64,000 nt of DNA from Coptis chinensis (taxonomy: Eukaryota; Streptophyta; Magnoliopsida; Ranunculales; Ranunculaceae): the NCBI GenBank assembly GCA_015680905.1, contig CM027380.1, forward strand, positions 53,275,001-53,339,000. The letters run 5' to 3'. The position numbers and the translations under genes were made by a program. The notes under the pieces were generated by a model, which saw only the letters and a program-made list of their open reading frames with translations, did no database searches and was not told where the DNA came from. Shown here piece by piece: positions 1-10,451 of this stretch (position 1 is its first letter; each line of letters starts with the position of its first letter).

Positions 1-673
1 ATACAAAGGTTAAAAGAGCTAGTAAAGAAAATACCTTTCTTGCTTGGGTACCACACTCTCCTATATTATTATGCAACACTGAAGCACATCAAGCTTTGCA
101 TAAGAGCAGGTTATAATCCATTTCCTAATATCCTAGTTCCTAGAAATACAGCCTTCCGGACGGGTTTTCCTTTATACTTGGGTAAATTTAAGAAACATGG
201 AAAACCAATACAGCATTGAGTTCCCTAAAATAAATAAGCTTAAGTGTAGCTAGTTTCGTCATTAAAAAAACTAACACTAAAAATAAACTGAGGAAAGATG
301 GAATGTAGACTTACATATTTCCAACCCAATATTTGTTGGCAGGAAGTACAGTAGATATCACTTATCTTATGTAATCCACTCGAAAGTTCTCGATCTTCAA
401 CAGGCCCAACAGATAAATTCACCCTGCCCAATTCAATCCAATCCAACATGTGTCAGTTTCTGATTGGATTGGAAAATAAAATTGTGAATAGGGTTGGGAA
501 AAAAAAAACTTACACGGTCTTGAAAAGATAGGCTTTACCATAACGACCTTGAAATTCTTTTGATTCGAGTTCATCGTAAGAAGCCAAATCGACTTTACAA
601 TATTTACATTTATATATTCTCGTTGTTGTCGTTGGTACTGACTCAATAAATAACCGACCCATCCCCAATTCCC

Positions 674-709
<36 letters not shown>

Positions 710-2119
710 AGAGAGAATCCAAAATGATGAAAAATGAGACGCACGTGCCAGGTGGGTCCTACATGGTTTGGCAAATAATAAAAGTTTTGATCCCTCAAAC
801 TCGGCACGTATCGTCCATATGGCCATATTCTACCAGTCCTCTGTTGATAGAAGAGCTTCAAGAGCACATAGGGCTTTATGCAACCTCTCTGGAGACCAGC
901 AGTGGACAATATTAGGATTATTGCACTCTCTTTTGTTTCCTTTATTTCCAGATTTATTAGTCCTCAAATATATGGATTAACCAGCAAGCTATGTATGATG
1001 GAGTAATGAACTGAAGATTTTCAAAAAAAAAAAAAGTAAGGTATTTCTTTGACTCATTTCTATTTGCATTGGTAGGTAAAGTTTATATATGGAGGCAAAC
1101 AGATGCACAACTACACAAGCAGTGGTTTCTACCCAAAGTATGCAACAAACTTAGGAACTAGACAGATAATAAATAATTTTCCCACTCAAAATCCAGTAGA
1201 ATGAGGCTTTAAACCCAGATTCGATCAATCCTCTTTGCAACTCAGAAAGGCCAATTCATTATCTTATCGTCTCTTATTAACATGAGGCATGAGGGCAGCT
1301 AATTATTTAAGCAGAACAATCAGCTGAATTCACTGGGGCAACTGAGCTAACAAACAGGCATCCAATTTGTGTCTTTGGCTTAACGTGCTAGAAGCCTAGA
1401 AGTACGACGTCAGAACGAAATCAATGAATAACTGCCATAACTACCAAAATAATTTGTTGCCAAATAAAAGCATAACAATTATGGCACATAATACATAGGT
1501 TCTTCCGTTCCTGTTAAAAGGGTTGGGCTTCAAAGATGATACTCCCGATGTCAACCAAAACCAGCTCATTCTAACCCTTCTAACTAGTAGAATTATAGAA
1601 GAGTTGTAAAGTTGGGAATTTCTGGAGGCGTAAAATCAGACACACCATTCCAGAGAGAGAAAAATATGCGAGTGAGCTGATTTTTTGTGCATAATGAGTA
1701 CGGCAGGCATCTTCATGAGAAATTGACTCAAAGCTTCTGAAGACATTGTTGATTGTATGTTTTACCCATCCTTGAGCCTTTCTGACAAAAGCCCAAAAAC
1801 CCAGCATGAAAAACACTGTAATATCACTATGAAATTGAACGATCTATTTGCTGTATCCCTGTTGCCCTATATGGTCTCACCAGTACTTTTGCAGTTCACT
1901 ATCATGATTTGTAACTAACACCAAAACTCTACGTTACACTGGATCTTGAATACAACGTCTCTTGGTAAAAAGATTACTTGAATATATATTACAATCTCAG
2001 TAACTAGTTTTTTTCCATGCTTATAAGTTAACAGCAAAAGCTAAATATAGATTACCCACATTTAACCCAGTTCTGTGCCTATCGGCACCACCAGACAAGT
2101 ATCATTCAGTGGCAAACAT
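1..2119. other. Region downstream of the GRAS gene, no gene seen
   Basis: This stretch lies 3' of the minus-strand GRAS gene and should include its 3' UTR in roughly the last few hundred bases before 2120. I see no convincing gene. The open frames are short and lack recognisable domains. A pure T run of 29 bases occupies 677-705, preceded by six C, and a shorter A run lies at about 1023-1035. I could not place a polyadenylation signal with confidence. Confidence 0.5.
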
Positions 2120-3880
2120 TCATCTCCATGCACAAGAGGTAACCAGATCCCTGTTTTTCCAGCCAAGATAGAGAGCCTCATTCTTCTCTGCAAGTGTATA
2201 GTGCTCGCAGTAGTTCCCCAACAGACCCCTGATGGTTGAATTGACCACCGAACTTAAAGGGTATGGACTGAATCCAGCCATCATGAACCTTGACCTCCAC
2301 TTTGTAAGAAGCTCGTGCCTCTCCACTCTCTCAGCTCCCTCACACGCTATAATATTAACGACGTCTCGAGCAAGGCAGTGCTGCTCAACATTTATCCGCT
2401 CTTTGTGCTCTCTTGGAAGCTTCACATCTATTGACTCAAACATGGACGTATAATAGTCGAGAGTCTCAAGGAACCTCAGGAAGAAAGGCGCTGTGTTAGT
2501 GTTTGATTCTTGCTCTACCAGGGTCACTACCTTGGGTGACAAGCTTTTGACCAATCTCAGCAGTCGATCCCGGTGATTTTCAGTGCTCACACTTTCATCA
2601 GGCATGTGGTGAAGCATGTAAGGAAAGTTTACAGCAATAGCCTCCCCAGATCGAATCCCCAGAGTTCTGAGGTCCACTGCACAACCAGACATGGCAGCAG
2701 CATGGAACTCAAAGGGCACCTTACAAGATTCAGCATGTTTTGCCAGCCTCTGTCCAACAATGTGAAGTCCTCCACCCCGAGCATAAGCAGATTGAGAATC
2801 ATCAATACCTGTTACACGCACATAAGGAGCCCCACCAGGGCGAGCCCCAAGGGCGTGGATCAGAGATATCCATTGGCTTCCCTGTGCAATCTGGAAATCA
2901 ATTATGTGGATTCTGTTTTCGCCCTTCACAGCTTCTGCAATGGCACCGTTGGCTGACATGTATCCAAACTTGAAGAATGGGCAAACCTCATAGAGGAGGT
3001 GCATGTAAGAGAGAAGTTCAGAACTAGTGGGCTCAGAACACTTCAGAGATTTGTAGATTGAGCTCCCAGAAGATGCCAACCTTGCAACAAGCCCTTCCAA
3101 CAAGTAGGCACCCAACCTTTGGATTGGCTCTCCAGTGACTGACACCATCTTCCTCAATTCAGCTATATATCTGTGAGCCATTGTTAAATCACCATCAGAT
3201 ACAGATTTGGCACAATATACAAGTAACTGTGTCAAGTCCCCTCGGGGTATTATTTCCATCATTTGTCTACACTTGTCATGCTCTTCTGATGCATGGTTGG
3301 CTGCATCTTGTGCTATGCTATCACAGCAGTCCATATTATCAGAATCGGGGACCAAAATTGCGGTTTCCAGTTCTTTAAACTTGAGTAGTAAGTCACTTTG
3401 GTTGTCTGTTATGCATGACACACTTCTTGGCGATCCATAGGTGTTTTGAGGGGAATGGTATGGGTCTGCTGGGTATGACTGAGATTCTTGTTGTGATGAC
3501 GGGCTGCCATTAGGTGAAAAACTAACGGTAGATGGGGAATTGTAGACATTATAACCACCACTTACTGAGGAAGACTCTAATGTGCAGTACTGCTGACATG
3601 AAGTCTGAATAGGAATATGGGTTCCGTGGCTGCTATCATCAGAGCTGTGGTCTAAAGTTTGAAAGTTCTGAGGGAAAGAAATGGATTCCACTTCTGGAAT
3701 AGCTTGGTAGTATGAGCCGTGATCTGCACTTGAACTTCCATGATCCTGAGAAGCTTGCATTGAAGAATAACCTACAAACTGATTGAAGCCAATGACAGGA
3801 TAGCTAGAGAAATATTCGTAGTCCTGTTGGGAAAACCCACTCCCAGATTCTAAATGAGAACTTATCTGTTGAAAACTCAT
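2120..3880 (-). CDS. GRAS transcription regulator, PAT1 branch (scarecrow-like)
   Basis: Intact 586-residue single-exon frame. GRAS proteins are plant-specific nuclear transcriptional regulators; the PAT1 branch acts in phytochrome, stress and elicitor signalling (family knowledge). Residues 1-210 are Ser/Gln/Tyr-rich and low complexity, as expected for the variable N-terminus. The GRAS domain then runs to the end: leucine-rich region I from about 214 (DLTQLLVYCAK), the VHIID motif at 324-328 in the form IHIID, a second leucine-rich region from about 372, PFYRE-like sequence around 416-535 (VNFPYMLHHMP), and the SAW motif ending in CAWR at 583-586. The C-terminus YLGWKNRDLVTSCAW is typical of PAT1, SCL13, SCL21 and SCL5. 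The first ATG gives a full-length family protein and follows a short AT-rich leader. Codon use is even and there are no stops, unlike all other large frames here. The exact orthologue (PAT1, SCL13 or SCL21) cannot be assigned by eye, so I give no symbol. Confidence 0.95.
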   Translation of the reverse strand: MSFQQISSHLESGSGFSQQDYEYFSSYPVIGFNQFVGYSSMQASQDHGSSSADHGSYYQAIPEVESISFPQNFQTLDHSSDDSSHGTHIPIQTSCQQYCTLESSSVSGGYNVYNSPSTVSFSPNGSPSSQQESQSYPADPYHSPQNTYGSPRSVSCITDNQSDLLLKFKELETAILVPDSDNMDCCDSIAQDAANHASEEHDKCRQMMEIIPRGDLTQLLVYCAKSVSDGDLTMAHRYIAELRKMVSVTGEPIQRLGAYLLEGLVARLASSGSSIYKSLKCSEPTSSELLSYMHLLYEVCPFFKFGYMSANGAIAEAVKGENRIHIIDFQIAQGSQWISLIHALGARPGGAPYVRVTGIDDSQSAYARGGGLHIVGQRLAKHAESCKVPFEFHAAAMSGCAVDLRTLGIRSGEAIAVNFPYMLHHMPDESVSTENHRDRLLRLVKSLSPKVVTLVEQESNTNTAPFFLRFLETLDYYTSMFESIDVKLPREHKERINVEQHCLARDVVNIIACEGAERVERHELLTKWRSRFMMAGFSPYPLSSVVNSTIRGLLGNYCEHYTLAEKNEALYLGWKNRDLVTSCAWR

Positions 3881-4001
3881 AACTTATGGATTCCCTAGGT
3901 AGTTATTGTGCAGCATAGGGAGCCATAGCATCTTTCAGAAACTCTATCATCTTCTCTCCTGAGATAACTTCTGTATCAGCAAAATGATAGGCCAAGATAA
4001 T
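3881..4001 (-). promoter_or_regulatory. 5' leader exon 2 of the GRAS gene with an upstream open frame
   Basis: On the minus strand a polypyrimidine tract and ACAG (4005-4002) make a good 3' splice site, so the leader exon adjoining the ATG probably starts at 4001. From 4001 one frame stays open for 32 codons and ends at TAA 3905-3903, 22 bases before the GRAS ATG. Its C-terminal part contains its own ATG and reads MIEFLKDAMAPYAAQ. PAT1-type genes often have an intron in the 5' UTR (family knowledge). That the frame is translated is inference. Confidence 0.45.
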
Positions 4002-5556
4002 CTGTAAAGAAGAAAAGAACCAAAAAAAAATTAGTGCTAATCTAGTGGTGATAAACGTTCAGACATTTAACAAAATGGCACTGATGAAATTACAGAAGTA
4101 GATACATATTTTGTAGAAAACAATATCAGGATTCCCCACAAATTGGACTGTCCTTTTGATACCATCAGAAAGATATGGCCTGACCAGTTTAGATGACAAC
4201 TCAATTACAAGGTTCAGAAAAGTCTAGTTGCTAAAGAACTCTCTAAACAGCAAAGTATATAAGGGAAACAAATAAAGGTACAGTGCTGCTGAGGCTGAAT
4301 GATAGAGCATATAAATTTTGGCGGTAGGGATATCATCACATGGGGCTCGGACTCCTACTCCTACTCCCACTCTAAAAAAGAACTATGTGAATGGTACATA
4401 ACAGAAAAGAGGCAAAAAGTAACATGCATTTTCGGGAAAGTTAGTACATCATAGATATATGAATTTCAAAAGGTCATAGGATCTGATGCACAGATCTTTT
4501 TTTCATACAAACTTGTACTTGGGAAGCTCTGGAGAGACCTTCCAAATGAGACCACTATTAAAATATAAAATATGAGACAGAACAGGACATCCCAATCTGC
4601 TTTGTTAGGTCATCATGTGTGATGAACAATGGCAACATGTGCTGAAAGCACATAAGCAGGTCGAAGGCACAAGGTGTTGCGACGGCATACCAATACGTGT
4701 GCATAATCTAGATGTTGAGACCTTCACTTGGTTTTTCTTACTCACAGTAGTATTTGTGCATGTAGTTGCATCACACCATTCACACGTGACTCGTAACTGA
4801 AAATAATTAAATTTTAAGACCAATTAAACCAGTATCTTGAATATGATCTTGTCAGTAAAATATAATGTCTTTCTGTATGGAGTTTGATGGAAAACTTAGT
4901 AAATTGAAATAATCTGAGAACTACATCAACACTTCCGATATCAGAATGAAGCAAATTGCCTAATTTCCTAAACTAAAAAGCAAAAACGCAAATAACAGAA
5001 AACGATACACAGCCCATAGTTAGTTATAAACCACCACCACACTGGAACTGTCAAAGATACCAGCAAGACCACCATTCCCTCCACCCAGTCACCCTCTCCC
5101 CTCGTCTCTTAACAGTTGAAATACTTACCTCCACTAATCATATTCTACCCAGTTTTCTCCTCAAGCCCATGTAGACCAAATCCAATTTCACCGCATCCTT
5201 TTCGTTATTGGTTGCATAGCATACATAAGTTGATATTGGTTGCATAGTCAAACTTGTGTGTCAATGACCATTTAGTTGATCAGGCAAGAGTCATGAACCA
5301 ATAAATGCTTCTAATTTAATTTATAATAGATGCCGAATTACAGATATACCCGGTACCTTTCTTAAAAACGGTCACTTTAGCCATAAGAAAAGAAAGTTAT
5401 GTAACTTTTAAATGATATTCGGAAGTGACCATGGAAACGAGATGAACACTGGTTGAAAATCACATACAGCGCAAGGCGCACATTGTCAGGTATGCAACTA
5501 AAGATTTAAATGCACAGAGTTGACAAGGCATAAGAGTTACTGATCTCATTTAAAAA

Positions 5557-5620
5557 TTGGTAAAACCTTTGGGTGATGATACCAGAGGTCTGGGGCTCGA
5601 ACCCCGCCAGCATCAAAGGG
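5557..5620 (+). mobile_element. SINE-like (tRNA-derived) fragment
   Basis: GGCTCGAACCC at 5594-5604 matches the tRNA B-box consensus GGTTCGANNCC except at the third base. The segment is flanked by near-identical ~20-bp direct repeats (5537-5556, TTACTGATCTCATTTAAAAA, and 5621-5641, with TACTAATCTCATTTC), which look like long SINE target duplications. At 64 bp it is much shorter than a full SINE and no clear A-box is seen, so it would be a truncated copy. Confidence 0.35.
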
Positions 5621-5897
5621 ATACTAATCTCATTTCAAAAACAGTCCTACAAACTCCTTGGGGGGGGGGATGGATATTGTAGAGTAATCTCATAATTTAA
5701 TTAAATGTTATTACCATAATTAGATTCCTTAGCCTTTTTTATCTCATTTAAGTGCCTTCACTTTCTAAGGGAACCGATAATATAATGTTAGGCAAGGTAT
5801 GAGAGGCACCGAGGGGTCCTCTAGAAAGGCGAGGCCATTCACCGAAAAACAAGCGCCTTGGAAGTGCCAAAGTGCGCCTATGCGTAGCCTTTGAGAG

Positions 5898-6180
5898 TGT
5901 TGACATATATGAGCCTCTAATATATTAATATTAATTGACCATTCACATAAGTTCGAGCTTATGGAGAAATTGGCAATTTAACATGGTATCAGAGCCACTG
6001 GTTTCTGAGAGGTCTCGGTTCAGCTCCTTCCAGGTACAGTCCTTCTACTTGTGTATTTCCAGCGTGTCCCGCTAAGGGGCAATGTTGACATATATAAACC
6101 TCTAATATATTAATAGAATTGACCCTTCATATAAGTTCGAGCTTATGGAGAAATTTGCAATTTAACATAGTATTAGAAAG
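5898..6180 (+). mobile_element. TRIM-like miniature LTR element
   Basis: Two near-identical direct repeats (5898-5983 and 6083-6167) both start TGTTGACATATAT and end CAATTTAACA, giving TG...CA termini. The first is followed immediately by TGGTATCAGAGCC (5984-5996), the classic primer-binding site for initiator Met tRNA. The second is preceded by the purine-rich AAGGGGCAA. Repeats of about 86 bp and an internal part of 99 bp fit terminal-repeat retrotransposons in miniature. The second repeat is itself followed by TAGTATTAGAAAG, a decayed primer-binding site, which suggests a tandem (LTR-internal-LTR-internal) relic. No 5-bp target duplication is visible. Confidence 0.6.
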
Positions 6181-8518
6181 CTGCTAGGCGCGAGCCAAGG
6201 AAACCTTAAGCGCAACTCGCTTGGGGAGAGCCTAGATGCTAGGCGAGCCTATAACTGTATTGGTCGTTAGCATATTATTTTCTTAAACACTCAACTAGTT
6301 GGTTAGTGGTAGCCGTAGGGATCTAAAGGGGGGAATGGGTATATAGGCATATTGGTGTACATCTTTGTTTTTGGATGACAACCTAAGGAGTGATTCTTCG
6401 AAGATGTGTTGTGCACCATGGAAACCACCCTCACAATAAAATAATACAGACAAATACTTTTAACTCGGCGGAAATGATAAGAGAAAAAAGAAAGGTCGGT
6501 GATATCTTGACTTTTGCCACTAACTTTTGACATTAAAAACTCTCAAAGGAAGTGATTTTGTGTGAGGATAATCTCTATGGTGGGGAGATTATCTTCAGTT
6601 CTTCACAAAAAGCCACAACTTACACACCCTGTAGCTTCATCGTTTAAAAACGAGATGTAAACCAATATGTAGACCTTGATGTCTATACGGTCATTCCCAT
6701 GTAAAAATTAAATAAAAACAAGAGGGATTCATGAATGAAAGTGATTGCACATGCTTTGTACAAGAATTTGGATTAGATGCCGAAGAAGTTGTGTGTTGTC
6801 GACATTGTTTTAAAATGAAAAGGATTATTTCAAGAAAAAACAGAAACATGCTAATACAACAAAGATTAACAGGATTAACTTAAGGTCTGTGGTTGTAACA
6901 TCATAGTCGAATCCAACACTCTATCAGGGAGAAATAGATTATATTTGATACCCAGATGATTATACAAAGGAAAAAATATACTCAGCTTCAAGTATTAAAA
7001 TTCACTAGAAAATCAACCTAGTCAGCAACGAAAATGCTTTCAAGGAATGATAAAAGCTCTATGGAAAGAATGTCCAACATCTGTTGACCGCATAAATCAG
7101 ACATGTGGTTGCATGCATTGGTAGTTTCAAGGGCAGGTTATAGTAAGAAGACAACAGCCTGCTCTAAACTGAAACATTAGATACAATATCACCATCTCTT
7201 GTAGTATTTCACCCCAAAAGACACAATAGGAGTCATGAACTTCCTAGCAAAGCATATATCTCATTGAAGTTCATAAATGGTGTACTAGTCTTTCTAATAG
7301 CCAACTGCTGGGAAGTTCTGAAAACCTCAATCTGAGATACAGCTAAGTGCCATGTTTCCTTCATATGAAAATGAATGCCTATCTGAAGTAAGTCACATTA
7401 TCTAGGTCATTACATCCAGGCATGGTAATGCCATTCAACAGTCACATTTTCCCCCATGGATTTATCTATTATCCTCTCTAACCATAACCTACTTCTTGAC
7501 TTCTTCACAACTAACATTTACGAATAATGTTAGTCAAACAAACGTCTCCAACTTTTACTTCTTGAAGTTGTCCCTTCTCTCCCTCTCATTCATACAAGGC
7601 ATACCATTCCATAGGACAATTGCAGCAGAATATTGATTTTTAGCTTGAATAACCTGCCACGTTTTTCACGCATTTTGAAAGTCAACTACCTTTGATTCTC
7701 CAAGACTACCTATTTCTCCAAATGTTCTCCATTCTGATATTTTCACTCCAGCACTTGTTATCCTTTTGAAATAAAGATACATGCATCATACAATAACTTC
7801 TTTTTTTTAAAAAAAAACAAAAAACAAAATATATATATAGAAATTTTGGAATAAATTATATTTCCTTGTTAAAATTATTGCATGAGTATGTTCTCTAGTA
7901 TATAAAATATCTCATATTAAAGAATTAACACTTATCACCGCCTAAAATCTGTCAAAAGCCATTATACTTGGAGTATATTGACTATACACAACTAACAAAA
8001 CAGTAATTCACTCCATGAGATCCTCAAAACTTCGTACACGGAAATTCCAATCAAATCAACACCTCTACAAAATTTCTACATAATTTCCTTGAAGAGTTTC
8101 AACTTCAAACTAACAACACCTCTAAAAAACACCACTCTATCCATTTCCTCAATAGTCAACCCTTTCCAAAAAAATTTAGTAAAACAATAACGAACCTAAA
8201 AAAGTGAACCACAAACCTCCAAATTAAAGAAGTAATTCACCAAAACAAAAAACAAAGGTGATAAAACTTAAATTGAGAGATATATAAGTGTCCCCCCCTT
8301 AAAAAAAAGGACCCATATTTACAAAATTTCTAACCAACCCATGTCCAAAAATCTAGTATTATCCAAGAAAATAGATATTCACCAATCAATCAAAAGTATA
8401 TATATATACCACCAAAGCTTTACTTTTTACAGCTATAAAACAAGCATGTTAAAAATGAACATATATAGAAATTTATATATATATATATATATAAGGTAAG
8501 GTGAGTTAGAAACATTAC

Positions 8519-8640
8519 CCTTTTAAGGAGAGAGAGTGAGAGAGTTTTTGAGCTCCTTCGAGAAAAACAGAATTTAGTAATAAGTAACTTCAAGTCCACC
8601 CCTTTGTCTGGCGAGAATCTGCTTTTTAGGACACGAACTC
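8519..8640 (-). promoter_or_regulatory. Candidate 5' UTR exon 1 of the GRAS gene
   Basis: On the minus strand this is a CT-rich leader-like stretch (CTCTCTCACTCTCTCTCC) ending in a donor-like AAAAGG|GTAATG. A CTATATCC motif about 10 bases upstream (near 8651) is a weak TATA candidate. CT-rich tracts are common in plant 5' leaders. Support is compositional only. Confidence 0.3.
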
Positions 8641-8750
8641 AGTTGGATATAGCCTTTTAACTTTACCTGAAATTACGTTACGAGCCCTATTCCTATTCGT
8701 ACAGTTTTTAACTTTTCTTACAACATTACATACAAGAAATTGTTCCGCAG

Positions 8751-10035
8751 TGGGCAATGTCCCGGTTCGGGCTAACCCGAGCCTAAACATTTAAAGCCCT
8801 TTAGATATTAAGGCTGGGTCAGCCCAATCTTAAAGTCAGCATAAAATCGAGTCGGGCCGGGTCACAAGTCTAAATCTCAAGCCCTGATCCTACCCGAAGC
8901 CCTATTTAAAGACTTTAGGGCCAGACTTTAAGGTCAGACTTGTATATTTTCTTCTTTTTACTACATCAGTTTTAAAACTCATTTATATTATAAAAATGTA
9001 CAAAGATCTCCAAACTCAAAGTCCCACCAATCTAGTAATAATCTTGGATAAGTCCAACAATTTAAAATGCACATCCACAATCTAATGAACTGAAGTATAT
9101 CGAAAGTTCAGAATTTGTTCTTCCTTATACTCAAACCTCACTAAAAATATATTTAATATTGAAAAATACATAGACAAATAATTATATTGTCATTTTAAAA
9201 GAAGAAGTAATAGTTATAAAGAAGAAACATAATAACTTTGGTTAAGGGCTAGGGAAGTTGTTAAACTGTTTCCAATATCATAAACTGTCTCTATAATAGA
9301 TTCAAACGAGTATAATATTACATTTCTTCTAATTTAAAAGTGATGCAAGCTTTGTATGTGGAAATAAAAATATTGGCTTTTGAACAAGTGATGGAGAAAG
9401 GTTTGAGATTACAAATGCCATTTTTCTGACAAAAGTTATTTTTTGGTTTCCGTGTTACAAATGTCTCTGCTCTGTATTTTGTTTTAATGGTGTGGAAGGA
9501 AACCTTTAGTTCTAGACTTGGCTTGGATGTGAATAAAAATATAATTTATAAGAAGTAAGTGGGAAAATAAATTGATAATAATAAGTTCTAGACTTTGATT
9601 TGATGATCAAAGGAATAAAGTCTTATTTTTTATTAGGCTAGTGCTCATTGTTCTTCATGGCTGTTAAGTTGACAAGTTTTTGTTATATAAGACAAGTTAT
9701 TGGAAGTACCCTTGGGTGTAAGTGATAAATTACGAAAGACAATGTTATTTTAATTGAAAATATTTAATAAAGAGTTGGAAAATTATGGTATGTGTATATA
9801 TATTGAAAATGTGAAACTATAATTAGGGCTTGGTTAGGGTTGGGCTAATGAGGGTTGAATTAGGGTCGGGCCTATGTTTTAGAACATTAGCCCTAGCCCT
9901 GCCCTAGAAGGCATTATGGTCGGGCCAGCCCTGCCCTAAACTCTGTGAGGGCTTTAGTTGTGAGGGCTTTATAGAGCTTAGGGTCAAGTCGGTCAGGGTT
10001 GGGTTATGGTTGTTAAGACCAAATTCCCACCCTTA
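8751..10035. mobile_element. hAT-like non-autonomous element
   Basis: The right end reads ...TTCCCACCCTTA, whose complement TAAGGGTGGGAATTTGG resembles hAT termini. The left end begins TGGGCAATGTCCCGG. Both ends carry subterminal GGGC/GCCC-rich motifs (8751-8945 and 9825-10030), as in hAT non-autonomous families. The right flank GTCCGCGG (10036-10043) resembles the left flank GTTCCGCAG (8742-8750), an imperfect 8-bp duplication. The ~0.9 kb core is AT-rich with no coding frame. The element lies just upstream of the predicted GRAS exon 1. Confidence 0.45.
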
Positions 10036-10133
10036 GTCCGCGGTCCATTTATTTTCAAGTGAAAATAATCTAGCAAATAACCCTGATTTGAAATAAGCAT
10101 TTTCCGATTTTATCATTTTTATCATTTTGGTAG

Positions 10134-10282
10134 GAACAACGATTGTTCATACTCGTGTTATTATATGAACAATGATTGTTCATACTCCAATATGTGTTCT
10201 TACTGATCATATATTATGTTGAGGTATGAACTTATGAACAGTGATTGTTCATACCCCAAATATGTATGAACAGTTATTGTTC
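10134..10282. repeat. Four spaced copies of a 15-bp inverted repeat
   Basis: GAACAATGATTGTTC and close variants (GAACAACGATTGTTC, GAACAGTGATTGTTC, GAACAGTTATTGTTC) occur at 10134-10148, 10167-10181, 10236-10250 and 10268-10282, each followed by ATAC(T/C)C. The units are perfect or near-perfect short palindromes. They are probably subterminal repeats of an unidentified DNA element. Confidence 0.6.
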
Positions 10283-10451
10283 ATACTCCAATAGGTGTTC
10301 CTATTAACCATACATTATGTTTTATATCAAGACAAATGTCATAGAAGTACCTTCCCTTAAAATGAATAAAGAGTAATTGCTTTATACTGAGAGAAGCCAA
10401 CACTCAAAAGAACAAAATAAAGTTTAGTAAACCACTGACGCGAGGCTTGCT

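Larger units (their letters stand above)
4002..8518 (-). other. Predicted 5' leader intron of the GRAS gene
   Basis: Bounded on the minus strand by AAAAGG|GTAATG at 8518 and ...ACAG at 4002. No protein gene is visible inside. It contains a SINE-like scrap (5557-5620), a TRIM-like repeat pair (5898-6167), GC-rich GGCGCC-type repeats on both sides of that pair (about 5805-5890 and 6178-6255), an A/T-rich tract at 7801-7855, and an (AT)n run at about 8476-8492. An intron of about 4.5 kb is long but not unusual when repeats are inserted. Without transcript data the donor is a best guess. Confidence 0.35.

Noticed and set aside
1580..1816. Minus-strand 78-codon frame downstream of the GRAS gene
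   Set aside because: No domain, no neighbouring exon evidence; likely 3' UTR or intergenic chance frame.
2573..2956. Plus-strand 127-codon frame inside the GRAS gene
   Set aside because: Shadow of the conserved GRAS coding sequence; no domain of its own.
5585..5610. tRNA-like B-box at 5594-5604 as a tRNA gene
   Set aside because: No acceptor stem, A-box or anticodon arm could be drawn around it; better explained as a SINE fragment.
7801..8500. A/T-rich tracts as a promoter or MITE
   Set aside because: No inverted termini or duplication; simple AT-rich intron-like sequence.
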